A DNA stretch of 64,000 nt from Triops longicaudatus (Eukaryota > Arthropoda > Branchiopoda > Notostraca > Triopsidae): NCBI GenBank assembly GCA_022885665.1, contig JAGQDJ010000040.1, positions 310,001 to 374,000 of the forward strand, read 5' to 3'. The notes below the pieces were generated by a model. It was given only the letters and a program-made list of their open reading frames with translations. It ran no database searches and was not told the DNA's origin. The stretch's first letter is position 1; each line of letters begins with the position of its first letter. Of the stretch, positions 1 through 12,800 are shown piece by piece. The translations under genes and the position numbers were made by a program.

Positions 1-3000
1 TGCTATTTTAGCATACGGGACAGCTTAGTTACAGTTATAAGCCATACCAACAACCGTGATTATTTCAACCTGCTTCAATACTAGAGCAAGCTTTGCTCTC
101 CATTCCACCGTTTTTAACTTATAGCTCTATCCAATGGAACTTCAACTTCTTTTCGAGTTCCTGTGCTTCACCAGTTCGTGTGTTTACGCAACAACAACTG
201 GGCGGGAAGGGTTACTACTACCTGGGCAGGAGGGGGTGCTTGCACGGAACCTTGTCGAGCGCTTGCAAATTATGCTCGTGGTTGTATGCAAGCACCGTTG
301 TTGACTGTTTTGTTGCACCAAAACTTGGGAGTCATGGATCATACCCAAGTTGCGGAGATTTTCAGCGTGATCTGTCACTGCAGAAACAAGATGTAGTGAC
401 GGGAAAGATCAAAGCATGACGTATGGTTCAGATGGTGGCAAGTAGAGCATAACAATCATCTAATCTGCACTTAGGTGCAACTTGGGGGTGGAATAGTAAT
501 AAGACTTCACTGGAAGGATGTAGTGATGGAAGAGTTAAAAAAAAAAAAGAGAAAAAGACAGCACAAGAGGTTATGGGAGTTTTAGTGAGAAGTTTGTGTT
601 AGGATCGTGCAAACGGAATGGGAAAACCTGTTGCTCTTGCACCTGCTTCACCAGAATCCAAAAGAGGAGTTAGGAAAGCGTAGGAGAGTCCATATACGCC
701 TTCTTCAACCATGTTAACCCCCCGCCAAGCGACTATTCTTGTCTCTTTTCATCAAGGGGAGCAAAATCTTCTACCTTATAGGACAACTTTCACACTTGTA
801 GGCCAAGCTTCTTCGGCTTCAGAGCAATGATAGGCTTTTGCGTCTCACGCAAATGCTATAAAAGCAAGGTTGCGGCCCTGGAGGCTGTAAGCTCTGAACA
901 AATTGAATGAAATACTTCTATGTGTAATTTGCAAAAGAAACTGGTATTAAGGTCTGAAACTTTTTCCTGGCTTACCTTCATAACCGAAAAATGTATTGAA
1001 AAAATCCTTCGCATAAAATTTAAAAAGTAACAAAAAAAAATAAATCAGAGAGAAATACAACCGTAGCGCTGTTTCTATGGCACATGACTTGGACGCTTCC
1101 TCCATAATAAATTATTCATTAAGGGCTAATACTCATGTTTTTTTTTATTTCTAAATGGAAGACAAACTGTAGCGGTTATAGAACACATGGAGACTACAAT
1201 GCAGCTAGAGTACGCAGAATAACCAGTTTTTTATAGGATTTCGGCTCGCCTTTGTCATTGTTTTTCCTTTTCTTCCTGGATTGTTTCACCAAAAAGGTAC
1301 AAGAGACAAGGAGGTGATAAGGGAAGGACCGTAGAAGGATGCTGGGGAATCCCGGCTTTAGGTGTAATTGTCAGCCCTTTCTGTCCCCGGCTTTTGAACA
1401 GTTCAGGCTTCATTGGTGGCGTTATCTACATAAAAATTGGAAGTGCTTTTACCTTCCAGCTTTTGCTGTAGGAAAACACATCAAGTTTCCGCAGCATTTA
1501 CCTCCGCTAAAGATTCCATCTAACAGATAACACCCCTGACCTTTTTTACTTACTAGAAGAAGCTTAAACGGACCTATTCGCCCCCTCGTTTTCCAAGACG
1601 GATTTATCTGAATATTTATTTACATGCGCAAAATTCACGTCCATTGGCTAATATAGAGAAAGGTGCTTTCTAGCACGTGACTTGCAACACGCAACACGTA
1701 TTTGCACCTGAATGTTAAATGCCATTTGCTGCCAGTTCTATCTCATGCTTAGTTCGCAAACGAGGGATCGATGCACAGACAACGTATTCCTGACAGCTAC
1801 GTAAGAGCTAGCGATTTTCTCCGTTCTTGGTATGCTGATCCATGATGCCTTCACCCCGACGTCCATGTGTAAGGGAATCTCGCGTACAAATCTCTTGTGC
1901 TACCCCCTGACCGATGACAATGAATGACGAAGTTTAAGAGTTTGAAGGTGTAAAACGCTTATTAACCCTCGAAGCATCCAAGCGCTTTAAGGCCACGTTA
2001 ATCAAAAGAAAGGTTTGCGAATTTGAAAAGAATCCCATAAAATAGCAATTAGATTTGTGGCACCGACTGCATTTGTAACCCAAGTCCCTCCTTACACAGC
2101 AGTCTTCTATAGCCGTTCAAGACCGTGCTAATCAACCTGGCCTCGCGAGACTGGCAGCCAAGGTACCAGCGAGCCAGACTAGCTCGTTTTTTTTCTGGCC
2201 ATTCCCATGGACAACGATGGTGTTCGACACGTCTACGTTGAATGCTGCCGCTGCTTCTTCTTCCTCTTCTGGTTTCGGATAACAGAAGGGAAAAGGTTGG
2301 AAATAGGGTCAGGAGACCTTTTCTTGTTCACCCCTTATCCGAAATACAAGATGGCCGATGGAAAGGGAGTACGGGAAAGAGAATGGAGGGCCTATGTTCT
2401 TATTCTTACCCCCTCGAGAAGCCTTGGCTTCATGCGAAGGTAAAGCCCAAACTGGCCATCCTACCAGCTGGAAAAAGGTGAGGGGAAAAGGAAAAATGCG
2501 TGCTGTGTGGAAAGAGAAAAGACAGAGAGAGGTAGATAACAGTGTACTTCTGCTTTGTACTACCATTCCAATCATTCATGGCCTTCTTTGGCCGTGGGAG
2601 GAAGCCGATGGTGAACGTGGAGGTTTCTCCTTGTCTCTCTCTTTCATTCCATCACTCTTCTCCTTCACCTCTACCACCGCTTCCATGGTAAATCCCTATT
2701 ACCTTCCTTTTCGTGGCTTCTCGGTCTACCTCGAGAAACGCCCTGCGGGCCTGGTCCACGCATTTCGTGCTACAAGTTTTTCAATGTTGTTGCCAAATTA
2801 TCCTGGCTAGCGTGCCTTCTTGGCCCAAGCCTAGCTGTTGGTTGGCTTGGCTTTGGGATTCAGTTGCCTTCGGGCTACACACACACCACGCTCCTCACCT
2901 TGGCAAGTTGGCCGAAAAGTGAGCACGAAAACCTGTGTTAAGTTTCAAGTTTTCCAAAGTTTTTCGGGTACCTTAACCAGGATTTGACGGGAAGACGAGT

Positions 3001-3570
3001 TGTGTGCAACGTGACACTTCATTGTAGCACGAATTTGTTGACAGTTGGTAAGTGAAACATTATTGAATATCCGAGCACTAGCGTGGAGTGGATGGAAAAG
3101 CCGTTGGAGAAGCTGTAGCTGAGCCCGACTCTGGTAACTGGTAGAGGTCGGCCATCTTGGTCTGCGAGTTAAGTTGGTCTCCCACCTGTAGAGCCCTCGT
3201 CGTGGTGTGGCTCTGCTGGAATCGCCGGAAAGCTAAGCCAGCACGGCACCACTTCTCATTGCCATTGCAGCATCCATTGCTTAGGGCTGTGTTTGCAGGC
3301 AAAGCGTGTGCGTGGTGCTCGATATTGTTTCCAGCGGCATTTTTTGGGGCGTTTCTGCGCGCGTGAATTGGTTGGTCTAACTGTTTTTGGAAGCCCATTG
3401 ATTACCAACGCTTAACGACAAACGTGGTTTGTCAAAACTGTTTTTGGAAACGTTGACACTAAAGGAAAAAGCCTGGTGATTTTTTTTGGGTTGCATACCA
3501 TAACCCCGAAGCAGTCTTGCGAGTCAAGTCTTGTGAGTTCACGTTCTCATAAGAAGATTCCTGGCTGACC
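1..3570. other. Upstream flank and probable 5' region of TFAP2
   Basis: I see no recognisable protein family here on either strand. The first 2 kb are AT-rich with short homopolymer runs (A run near 538-548, T run near 1138-1146). From about 2.1 to 3.5 kb the sequence becomes visibly GC-richer and has several overlapping open frames on both strands with no family resemblance, which looks like promoter or 5' UTR sequence of the TFAP2 gene rather than coding DNA. The transcription start cannot be placed from sequence alone. Confidence 0.4.
3149..3160 (-). promoter_or_regulatory. YY1-like motif upstream of TFAP2
   Basis: Read on the minus strand this is ACCAAGATGGCC, close to the YY1 core AAGATGGCGGC often found near animal transcription starts. 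It lies about 410 bp before the proposed TFAP2 start codon, in the GC-richer stretch. The match is partial (GGCC instead of GGCGGC), so this is only a pointer to a possible core promoter. Confidence 0.2.
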
Positions 3571-3810
3571 ATGGCTGCAGTGAGCCCCATGGACGAAGAA
3601 AGCTCCATAAGCGTCACATTGGTGCCGAAACGCGAAGCACCGGAAGACACGGACGGAGACGCTTTGTCTCCCCAGAAAAGACCGCTCAATAACAACAACA
3701 ATGATGTAGCTACCGTCTTTCTTATTGATACTGCGGAGTGCGATGTTCAGGTGGAAGAAGAAACCGAAATTGACTCGGGCGAACATGAAGGCTCTGTCAG
3801 TGTAGATGAG
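3571..3810 (+). CDS. TFAP2: TFAP2 candidate first coding exon
   Basis: An 80-codon open exon starting at an ATG in good context (GACCATGG) and ending in GATGAG before the donor GTAAAC, phase 0. It would supply an acidic N-terminus with a short Lys-Arg-Glu patch (LVPKRE, residues about 17-22), a run of five Asn, and a Glu-rich tail. I do not recognise it as AP-2 from sequence; it is assigned here because strand, phase and position fit exon 2. The PKRE patch may correspond to the sumoylated IKYE site near the N-terminus of vertebrate AP-2, but that is inference. It could also be the first exon of another transcript. Confidence 0.45.
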
Positions 3811-6800
3811 GTAAACGACACTAATCTACCCATAAAATACCACTCTTTTCTACTTTTACATTTACTCCCACGAATGCTGGCGTTCCTTGGTTTCCTAAGA
3901 AATCGCTTTCAGGTCACATATAACGAACTTCGCTGTTGTAAAACTCCACTTAGCCAACATACTGAGAGGGTGAGAGATCAGTTCGTTATAGTCGAGGTTT
4001 GTAGTGGTCAATATTTGACCTGAAATGAAGGCGTGTCGCCGGGACCTGTCGATCCCATCCACAATTACTGATATTTCGCTATAGCGAGATTCTTGTATAT
4101 TAATAAGTGAATTTTAAATGGCCAAATTGCTCAAAAGAAGGATAACACTATATTTCGTTAAACAATATTTAAACTTAGATTAAGATGAAGGAGTTCCCAT
4201 TGCGCAATGTTTGGGTAACTGAACGAAAAGCTTAAAAACTACTGGCATAAGGTGAGTAAGTAAAAAGCCAACAGGTGCCGTAGACATAAGGACATAGCCT
4301 GGAATTAGACATTGAGACAGAAGTTTAATTTGCGGAGTTTCGTTTTCACACGTTGAACGCAAGGCGCGATTTTTTTTTTACACCTGTATCAAGATTTTGA
4401 GCTTGCACTGCCGAACAGGGTAGTAATTTTAGAGAGGGGGTTGGGGTGGGTAAAGGTGTTTCCTGCCTGGCTTGGGGCAACCATGCCATGTACTTTTTTC
4501 GTTACTATGGCGTTCCATTCTCCTGACCGAGGGTGTTATCTCCTCATTTTTTCTGTTTCTTCTGCCACCTAATGGATGATTGACTCCTCCTGTGCTCGTC
4601 TTGCCTTTCTTCTTAGCGCCGTGTTTGAACATGAATTTTGATTTGACAAGTCAGCAGTTTTAAGGGGGAAGGTGCAATGCAAATAGGTTAGACGTAGACA
4701 CCAGGTGGTGGTGATCCGATTGTTCCTAACCCGAAGTACTAATACTTGATTTAGCATAGCTTGTATACAATGCTGAGGTTGCAAATCATCCCACTAAGTT
4801 AGTCTTCCGTTTTTCGTATTCTTAAGTTTGGGTCAAAGGAAAAAAAAAGAGAAATACGAGACGGATTGGTGCGTGAATCATGAATTTGGCAAATGATGAA
4901 GGCAATCCAGGTGCACCGTGCACGTTGTTTAGTGTGCAGTACAGGTGAAGCGTCTTCCCCGCTGACTTTTTATCTCAACCTTCCTGTATTTTGTGTTTGG
5001 CTCGTCAGATTTTTGCGAGGGGAAGGTAGACAAGACAGACATGCAAACGCTCTTTTTTGTGAGTATTTTGCTCGGTAAACACGTAGGGGAAACGTTCCAT
5101 GCTAAAAAGGCATAGTAATGGCTGAAAAACTCCCCGAAAAGACTAGTCGCTTGTATTCGAGAAATAGAGAAACCGTATCCATGTGTGAGGCTAACGTGGA
5201 TTGTTTACCGTGTCTGTGTAAAAAAAAATATTTTTTTTTGTGCGTGAGCTTCCTTGCAGTAGAGTTGGGCGCAACAAACCTCAGTAACTGCGGTTCAGTT
5301 TGGGTTTAGATGCACTGGACTTTTGGTCCGAGTGAAAAGGCCAAGGAAAGCGAGTAGAGCGCACGACAGGTGAACTTTTGTAAAGACTGTAGCATGAATG
5401 GCAATTGGTTCATGGGAAAACAAAAACCTTGTGCCGTATGACGAAAGCAGCCACCAACAGACGAGCGCATTAGTGTGAACGCATTCGTATCTGTAAAAGA
5501 AGCGTGATGTACGGTTCTGTGTCAGAGTTATAGAAAAGGGATCCGAAGGAGGCGTTATCAAAAGGTCTGGGATGAATGAAAAGCGGCGTAAACAAATCCC
5601 GGGAAATACGGTTTGAATAACTTGTTAAGCCTTTGCAGAGAGCTCCTCTGCCTTCAACTCTTTTCTTAAATCCCTTTTGCACTTGGAAGTTAAATTTTGT
5701 TATTACCTTTATCGTGTCTTGGCTTTAACATGCAAATCATGAGCCCGGAAACGCAACATAACCGTTCCAAGTTGAGACGCCGAATTCCAGTCCAGAGTAG
5801 ACAAAAAGTGGTCCGGAGAGGATCCAGAACGTTACTGCGTACGACTGCGTCAATCTCGTATTATTTATGTCTCGACTAGATAAGAAAAAGGATAGAGAAG
5901 ACGTTCGTTAAGGATATAAGCCTTATCAGTACTTTGAGTGCGGTATTTTCGAGCTCACGGGGATTTATATATCAGACGCAGCTTTGCAACACGCACATAA
6001 TTTATTGCTAATTAAGTGCTTAGTTCTGATTTTTAAAACAAAAACAGATTGCATGTACGAAGTGATTTATCCTCGTTCAAGTGCGATATTTTCAATAATG
6101 GTATAATTTTCATGAGAAATTGCATGAGGTAGGATCTTCAGTTCTTTTTTGTAAACATCGTTCCAAACTTTTTTGTCTAGAAGTTGTCTTTGATTAAAAA
6201 AAAGGAAATCTGCGGATTTCAAGTTAATTGGCGTTGACTCAAACTTATTGTCTTAGATTTGGTAATTTTTCGTAGTTTGCATCAGCAAGACTTCATTGGA
6301 AGACGGTTGTTCACTATTTTTCTTTAAAAAAAATAAGAGAACTTGTCTGTGATCAGTGATATTATGAACAATCTGAAGCATTACTTTACTATAAGGAAGC
6401 TTTGGCAAATATGCAAGAATGGCATATCGATGTCAAACTCTTTCTGTGTAATTCGTCCGTAACAGGTGAGAGATGTAGATAGTACTTAACTGAGTGTGAA
6501 CTGCTCACAAAGATAGCAAAACCTAAGCGTGGAATTTAATTTGTTGTGTAAAGACGAGTGTGAAGTTTTATTCTCGCAGAGGAATGTCCGGGTTCTTGTT
6601 AACATGTGGTGTAGGTTGCCTAGGAGATGCAGATAAAAGGACAGGTGACAAGCGCATCGATGAGCGGGATCTCTCGTTTCACAGTAATCTTCTTTCTTGA
6701 TGCTGACTTTTCGATTCGAGCGTTTAAAAAAAGTAACGACGGATTTCGCTTAGCGTGAGAGAATGTAAGACGGGAATTACCACGATAGGAATGGGCAGGG

Positions 6801-9800
6801 GCGGAGTCACTGTTGTCAGTGCGGGAAAGATTTCTAGCAATTGTTGGTGTTGGATCTCTTTGGAAAACTACATCCTAGTGTTCGGAGTATCAATGGCATT
6901 ATCGATGATGGGATGGCGTGATGATGGTGGGGTCCAGGGAGAAAAAGGCCTCCCATTGCGTTCGGTCTTTTGCTTCCAGATTGTTAGAATCGCTTGAAAA
7001 GCGGACCTGCTGGTAGACGCGGACGCTTTGCCTCATTTGATATGCACCACATTCCACGTCTATGCACTGTACAGACGGGCATCAAAGGTATCGAGAAGTT
7101 CCTTACACCGCACCATCTGGTGAATACTTGAGCCACAATATGAAGAACGAGTTATGAGCCCAGGAATGTACATTTCGTGTAGTTATTGAACTTACAGCCT
7201 AAGAAGCTACATAGAAAGTAATAAATAAAGAAACACGTTGAATTAAAGTATAACGAAAATAGAAATTATACTACTTGGTGGTAAAATATAGTGTGCGGTA
7301 ATTTACGAGAAATTAAAAATAGAAATTAAAAGTAGCACAGTGAAATACATATCTAAAATTAAAGAAATAAAATCCAGTAAATTGTAATAATAAAATAAAA
7401 CAGCTAGAAACTAAACGAAATTCGTAAATAAATAAATACACAACAAATAATATAGTAAAGTGAACAAAAAGAGACATCCTACGGTACCGTTTTTTTTTCC
7501 CTTTCAGGGGCTTCTATTGGAAATATGATCGAGTTTGAAATGAAAGATATGTGGATTTGTGTCTATTTCTGTGAGGGAGATCGTCAAAGCGGGGCAAGCG
7601 CGTTCGTTTCGTGCTTCCTTCTTGTGTTCCTCGGTAGTGGCGAGTTTCCCGTGAGGAAATTGCATTGGAAGGCTGTAATGGCGCGGGGAAGTTCTCTGCG
7701 GCGCCTTTGGTTCGTTGAGGAACGTCGTGCCCGAAGGTGGGTGTGGCCTAACGGCATGCGTTGCCCGGAGGCGAGATGATACGGAGGGGACTTGGGGGCA
7801 CGCCTGCTGGGGTTCGTCACTTTTCTGCTCCGTTTTTCTCCGACTCCGTTTGTTATCGCCTGAGGCCATGCTCTGATTGGGCGCAGTACCGACGCCACAG
7901 TGAATGTGGACGCTGCCGGTGTACGCCAAAGGTAGCATTGTTTCCCGGGTCGTAGACTTGGACGTTTGAGCATTCGGGGTGGGGGCATCTGAAGGCTTTG
8001 TCGTGAACTGGAGGAAAAAGGACGACTGGGTTGTTTGGTGGCCATTACCCAAGTCCCGTGAAGCTTCTCCGAAAGAAACGGAGGCGACCCCTTGTGGCAG
8101 GCGAGGTTGTTATCTCTTCCTGAGGCCAGTAATAAGTTCTTGGGGCGGTAGGAAGGGAAGGAGCTGAAGGCCGGTTCTCGTCGTTAGAAGCGAGCGTCCC
8201 AGGTAGAAGAAGAAAAAAGGGCGTTTCGCCCACACGAGACGTTGGGGAGAGTCAGCGTAAAACCCACAAGAGGAACACCACCTCGCACGTATACACATAT
8301 CCATCCCCCCAAGACCTCAAAAGTTAAAAGCTCCCGGGACGTAGCATCTAGCATTTGCTTGGCTGTCAGAGCAGGTGCAACGCAGGTGTGTTTCAAGTGA
8401 GCCGTGGTTGCTTTTTCGTTAACAAGTGAGGCAATCGCTGATCCCTTCCTTAGATAACTCGATAGAGGAGTCATATATTATATCGTTTGGCTTCAATCGC
8501 CGCCGTGTTCGGTACAAGTGCAATACGAAGACTTTGGATTATTTCCGGGTGTCGTCATTTTCGCAATGTGTATTATTGGGGTTTCTTAGTGACAATTGGC
8601 CGGTTCAAGTGAATTACATGGATTCTGGGACATTTTCCCCTTTTTCGGTTTGTGTTTAAAGTTTTGTGAAAGAGGATTACAATTAGTTGCAAAAAAGTGA
8701 TAGCGTTATTGAAGCAAGTGAGGGTGGATTGGTATTGTTAGAAAAATTATTGGTTGCTTCGTCGCTGCCGTTTTATGTGATATTTCCTATATGCCGGATT
8801 TGGATTCCTTTGGTGGTGTCGCGTATATGCCGACAGATATTATGTCGGCTGCAATGGAGGTATGGCAAGTAAGCTAAATTGGCCTGAACTGAGAGACTCA
8901 AAAGTCTAAGCCCGAAAATAAAGCTTTCTGCGCGTTACGAGAACTTGGAACAGCCAATTTTTTGCCCTAAGCGCACACAACACAAAGCTTAAGCTGTCTG
9001 CCAACTCAAAACTTTTCCTTACACTTTCTGGTCCAGTTGGGCTTTGACTATCTCATATTTTTTCGGTGACGGTTGTGAGAGAGATTGAGCGGAAAATTGT
9101 AACCCCCACAGCAGAACAATGTTATTTCAGTGCGAACGACGCCCGGAGTGGGTTCGGCATCATGGCCACTCGCAATTCTCCACGCGGAGCCATGACATGT
9201 CCCATGTGGTAACATTTTTCTGCGAATTTTCTTGCGTTGTGTTAATTGTTGGAATGCTTGTGCTTGGTGTGGTTTCGTGCCTTTATTTCTGCTTGGGCTT
9301 TCGGGAAAAAGGGATGAAAAGGATGGGGGTACGTGAGTTTTCAACTTTTGAGTTTCGGAGCATGGAAGCAAGTTGATTTGGAAAATTCTCCCCAAGTTTC
9401 TCATTTGTTCGTGTTTATTGTTGAAAAGGGGGCAACAACAGAATAACGAGATTCAGATGGGTCGACTTGATTAGGAATTTTTGGCAAAGGGGCGCCAAAT
9501 TTTTACCTGTCTCTAGATATTTTAAGGGTCCAGAGAAGTTGTAAAGAGGGGGCTGATTTGACTGTCATGCTATAAAACTTTGCCGACCGTGACGACGGAC
9601 GCGAAGCATTTGATTAATGGCTTCCAAGCACGGCTGGCAGACTCGTTTATAGAGATTTTTTTTCGGGTCTTTTTGGATATTCTTTAGGTGTGAATTGTTT
9701 GATAGGAAAGAAGCAAGATAGACTTTTGAGTATGGCGTATTTGTTCTTTATTGGAATGTCATGAATATGTGGTGTAAGCTTTGCAAAACAATTGGAACTA

Positions 9801-12800
9801 ACGTGTTGTCTGTCGCGCGTGTGTGCGGCGTGGGGAAGGAGCGGACGCTGGGCCCAACGTCCGCGAACGGGAATGGTTGCTCTTTTCCCCCTTCGTGTTC
9901 GACGGGTCCGACGCCGCACCTTCGCACGCACACGCCGACGGTTGAATTGCAGCCTCCCTACTTTCCACCGCCGTTTCCGTCGCAGCAACAAGTCAGCGTC
10001 GAATTCCACCATGCCGCTACTGCTCATCTCAACGCTTCCGCCGACCCGTACCAGCTCAACTCCATTCACCAGACACATTACACCTCCCACCAACTCAACC
10101 AGCGCTCACATGACGTAAGTAAAACTGCTGGTCATACAACTTTAAACACCCTGAAGAGGTCCTGTACCTACTCACGACTATGTTTAGCAATCGGGAGGCG
10201 TCCATGCAGCGTCAGGATTCACGTACGACAGTGGACGCCGCGAGTACGGAGTCACGGTACGACGCCCTGATGTTCTCATCCCTGCCGGTCACCATGTGAC
10301 CATCGACGGACAGGACGCACTGGTCATCCCGGCGCCTTTGAGTTCACACACAAATATGGATGACGGACAGGTACAAAATTCTGTTTGCTTCTTGTAGGAA
10401 AAATAAAATCCTGCTGTTTCTCTCTGTGCTGACCGATTAGCAGGCGCATGTGACACAGATTTGCTTTCCAAACGTTGAACTTTATAGTATTATAATTGTA
10501 CTATTGTTTTTTTTTTCCTGAGAAGATTCATATTTGTTTGTTTTTTACAAATGAATGCATTATTTAGAGTATTACCGTTCTTTTAAGTATTATTTTTAAG
10601 CTAGGCTAGCAAGGGCTAGCTGGTTTTGTCGGTAGTGTGGTAGTGATGACATATCGAGAACGATGGTAGGTCTCGCATGCTGGGCTGATGGGACGTGTTT
10701 GATAAGAGTTGCCAATAATAAAACAGTAGGCTGGTTGGACAAGTTTTTGTTCGAGCTTTTATCACCATTATCTTCAATAGCTGACAATTCAGTCGGGGAT
10801 AGGGGTTCTCCCGTCGTGGAAGCTTCTGATTAACACCGCGATCCCAAAGTTTCCATGCATGGAAATGTCGATTGTCATTGCACCGGCCCATGGCAATACC
10901 AGGCTTGTATTTTTAAAGGCGACAAGAAAAAGAAAAACGGAAAAGTGTACGGTTTATAGAGCCAGTGTGAAGTTCGGACTGGACCAGACCACCTAGCCAT
11001 GCATATCTTATTGCTCTGTCAAAAAGTTTCTTGTACGGTTTCATTACTGATTTCTTCAGTTTGACAAATCAATTTGAAAATTTGTCAAATAGAATAAACC
11101 TTTTTAATTTTCAGAGGCAGTGTCAATTCAAACGTATGTCAATCATTTTTCTGTCAGCTTATGTGACTTCTTTATTGTGACATAAGTTCAAGTACGTATG
11201 ATAAAGGAGGTGATCGTAGTTTCGGTGCCACCTCCGTTGTATTCTACGTTATGTCAAAGTTCAAAACATACAGCAGTTTTATTGAGCCAAGTAACTTTTA
11301 ACGCTAAGTATTAAGACGACAGTTTCGGCAGTTTTGATCGATTTTCCTAAGTCAAGTTAATTTAAACCATTTCAAATCACATCTCTTGCTGCAAATCAAA
11401 TCCAAGTCAGTTGAACTGGATTTCCGCAATGTTGGAGAACATTAGCGTAGGTTATCTTCTACTTGAATTCAGTTCATCAGTTTTTTCGCAATTTGGGTAA
11501 GCGTATTTGATCAACACTTTGTTGATAAGCTGTCGAGGTTTAAAAAGGACATTAAGAACTAAAAGAAGATGTATCCCAGATTTGAATTACACCCCGCAGG
11601 TTTCGCGTGTAGCGGAAAAGCACGTGTGAGAAACTACAAGTTTCTGCACGTTTTCGCTTAGGTCGTGTCGCTGTTACGAAGCAAATCGTACACATGCGTG
11701 AGATAACTTGATATTTTTAGCCTTAAAAGTGACAAAGCATATATGACGATTAGCACGAACGCTGAAATCTGTGAAGTCATGCACGACTTAGCTCATTAGC
11801 AAACGTACGAAGTCAGAGTACAGTATTGGCTCGAGAAGAAAAAAACGAAGCGACATTTTGTTAGCAGTTTGATCGCCCTTCAATGAAATCACTTGCACCG
11901 CATTTCTAGACAAGCGTTGAAGAACATGCAAATCGTGAGCCCGGAGTCGGGTGTGTCAGTAGGGTGCGCAGGGGTGTGTGATGCAAAGGTGGAGCTAATC
12001 TCATTAAGCGTGAGAAAAGTTAACGATTGTAAGAGCTTTTCAGGAACCAAGCATAGATTAGCTATTGGAAGAAGGTTCATGGCGGCTTTGGCTTTGGAAA
12101 TGAAGACCTTTTTTTCTGCTTTCTCATCTGTATTTGGTTTGTAGTGATGTCAAAGTGCTAACACGTGAAAGAGTATGAAAGAAGAACTGCTGGAGGGTCA
12201 AGTGTGTAAGGGAACGAGAAATTTAGTTCTCCCCTCTCCGCTTTTCGCTTCTCTCTTCCTGTCCAGTACTTTAGGATCATAATTCACACGCCGACAGGTG
12301 ATGATGAGTTATTCTTGGTGTCAACTAGCTGAAAATCCTTCTCTGAAAGCCATCGTTGAAGGCCATGTTTGAGCTAAGCTTGTTATGGCTGAATAACACG
12401 AAAACGTGTGGACGTTCTCGCCAACACGGCTCTTACGAAAGAGCCACCGTGCTTCACAGTAACAAGTCACTTCTCCTGAAACTGCGTGATTTGTATCTAA
12501 TCTTGCAAAACATTTCCCTAATTTAAAAGCTATTTCTATTAATTTTAAGACTAAGGAAAATAGTCCAATAATGTCCTCTTCAACGTCACTGCACCCAATT
12601 TCGTTCATAATCCTATATTGTTTGTCTTTAAAACATTTAACTATCAAATACGTCATTCTGTCAGTGCACTGATCAAACCAAACAAGATTTGTGACATGTT
12701 TTTCTTCCTCTGCAGATGGCTGAACAAGCAGCAAGCAATAATAATAAATTTTTAGTTAAATTATGAATTTGTTTCATGGCAAATAATTTTTTCTTTCTTA

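Larger units (their letters stand above)
3811..9760 (+). other. TFAP2 intron 1 (about 6 kb)
   Basis: No conserved coding exon is seen. Notable content: an A-rich, low-complexity tract at about 7200-7470 full of AATAAA-type words, directly followed by a GC-richer island at about 7525-8330, and a 27-nt motif at 5727-5753 repeated in a later intron. The rest is AT-rich and unremarkable. Confidence 0.5.

Noticed and set aside
5697..5879. Short frame around the octamer motif as an alternative TFAP2 first exon
   Set aside because: The two motif copies encode similar 8-residue starts, but neither is followed by a donor in a matching place and phase.
7504..8052. 182-codon minus-strand open frame
   Set aside because: No family signature and an overlapping frame of 153 codons; explained by low stop density in GC-rich DNA.
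9761..10270. Reading TFAP2 exon 2 straight through as a 169-aa protein
   Set aside because: The AP-2 homology stops at the GTAAGT donor at 10115 and resumes at 10188 in another frame.
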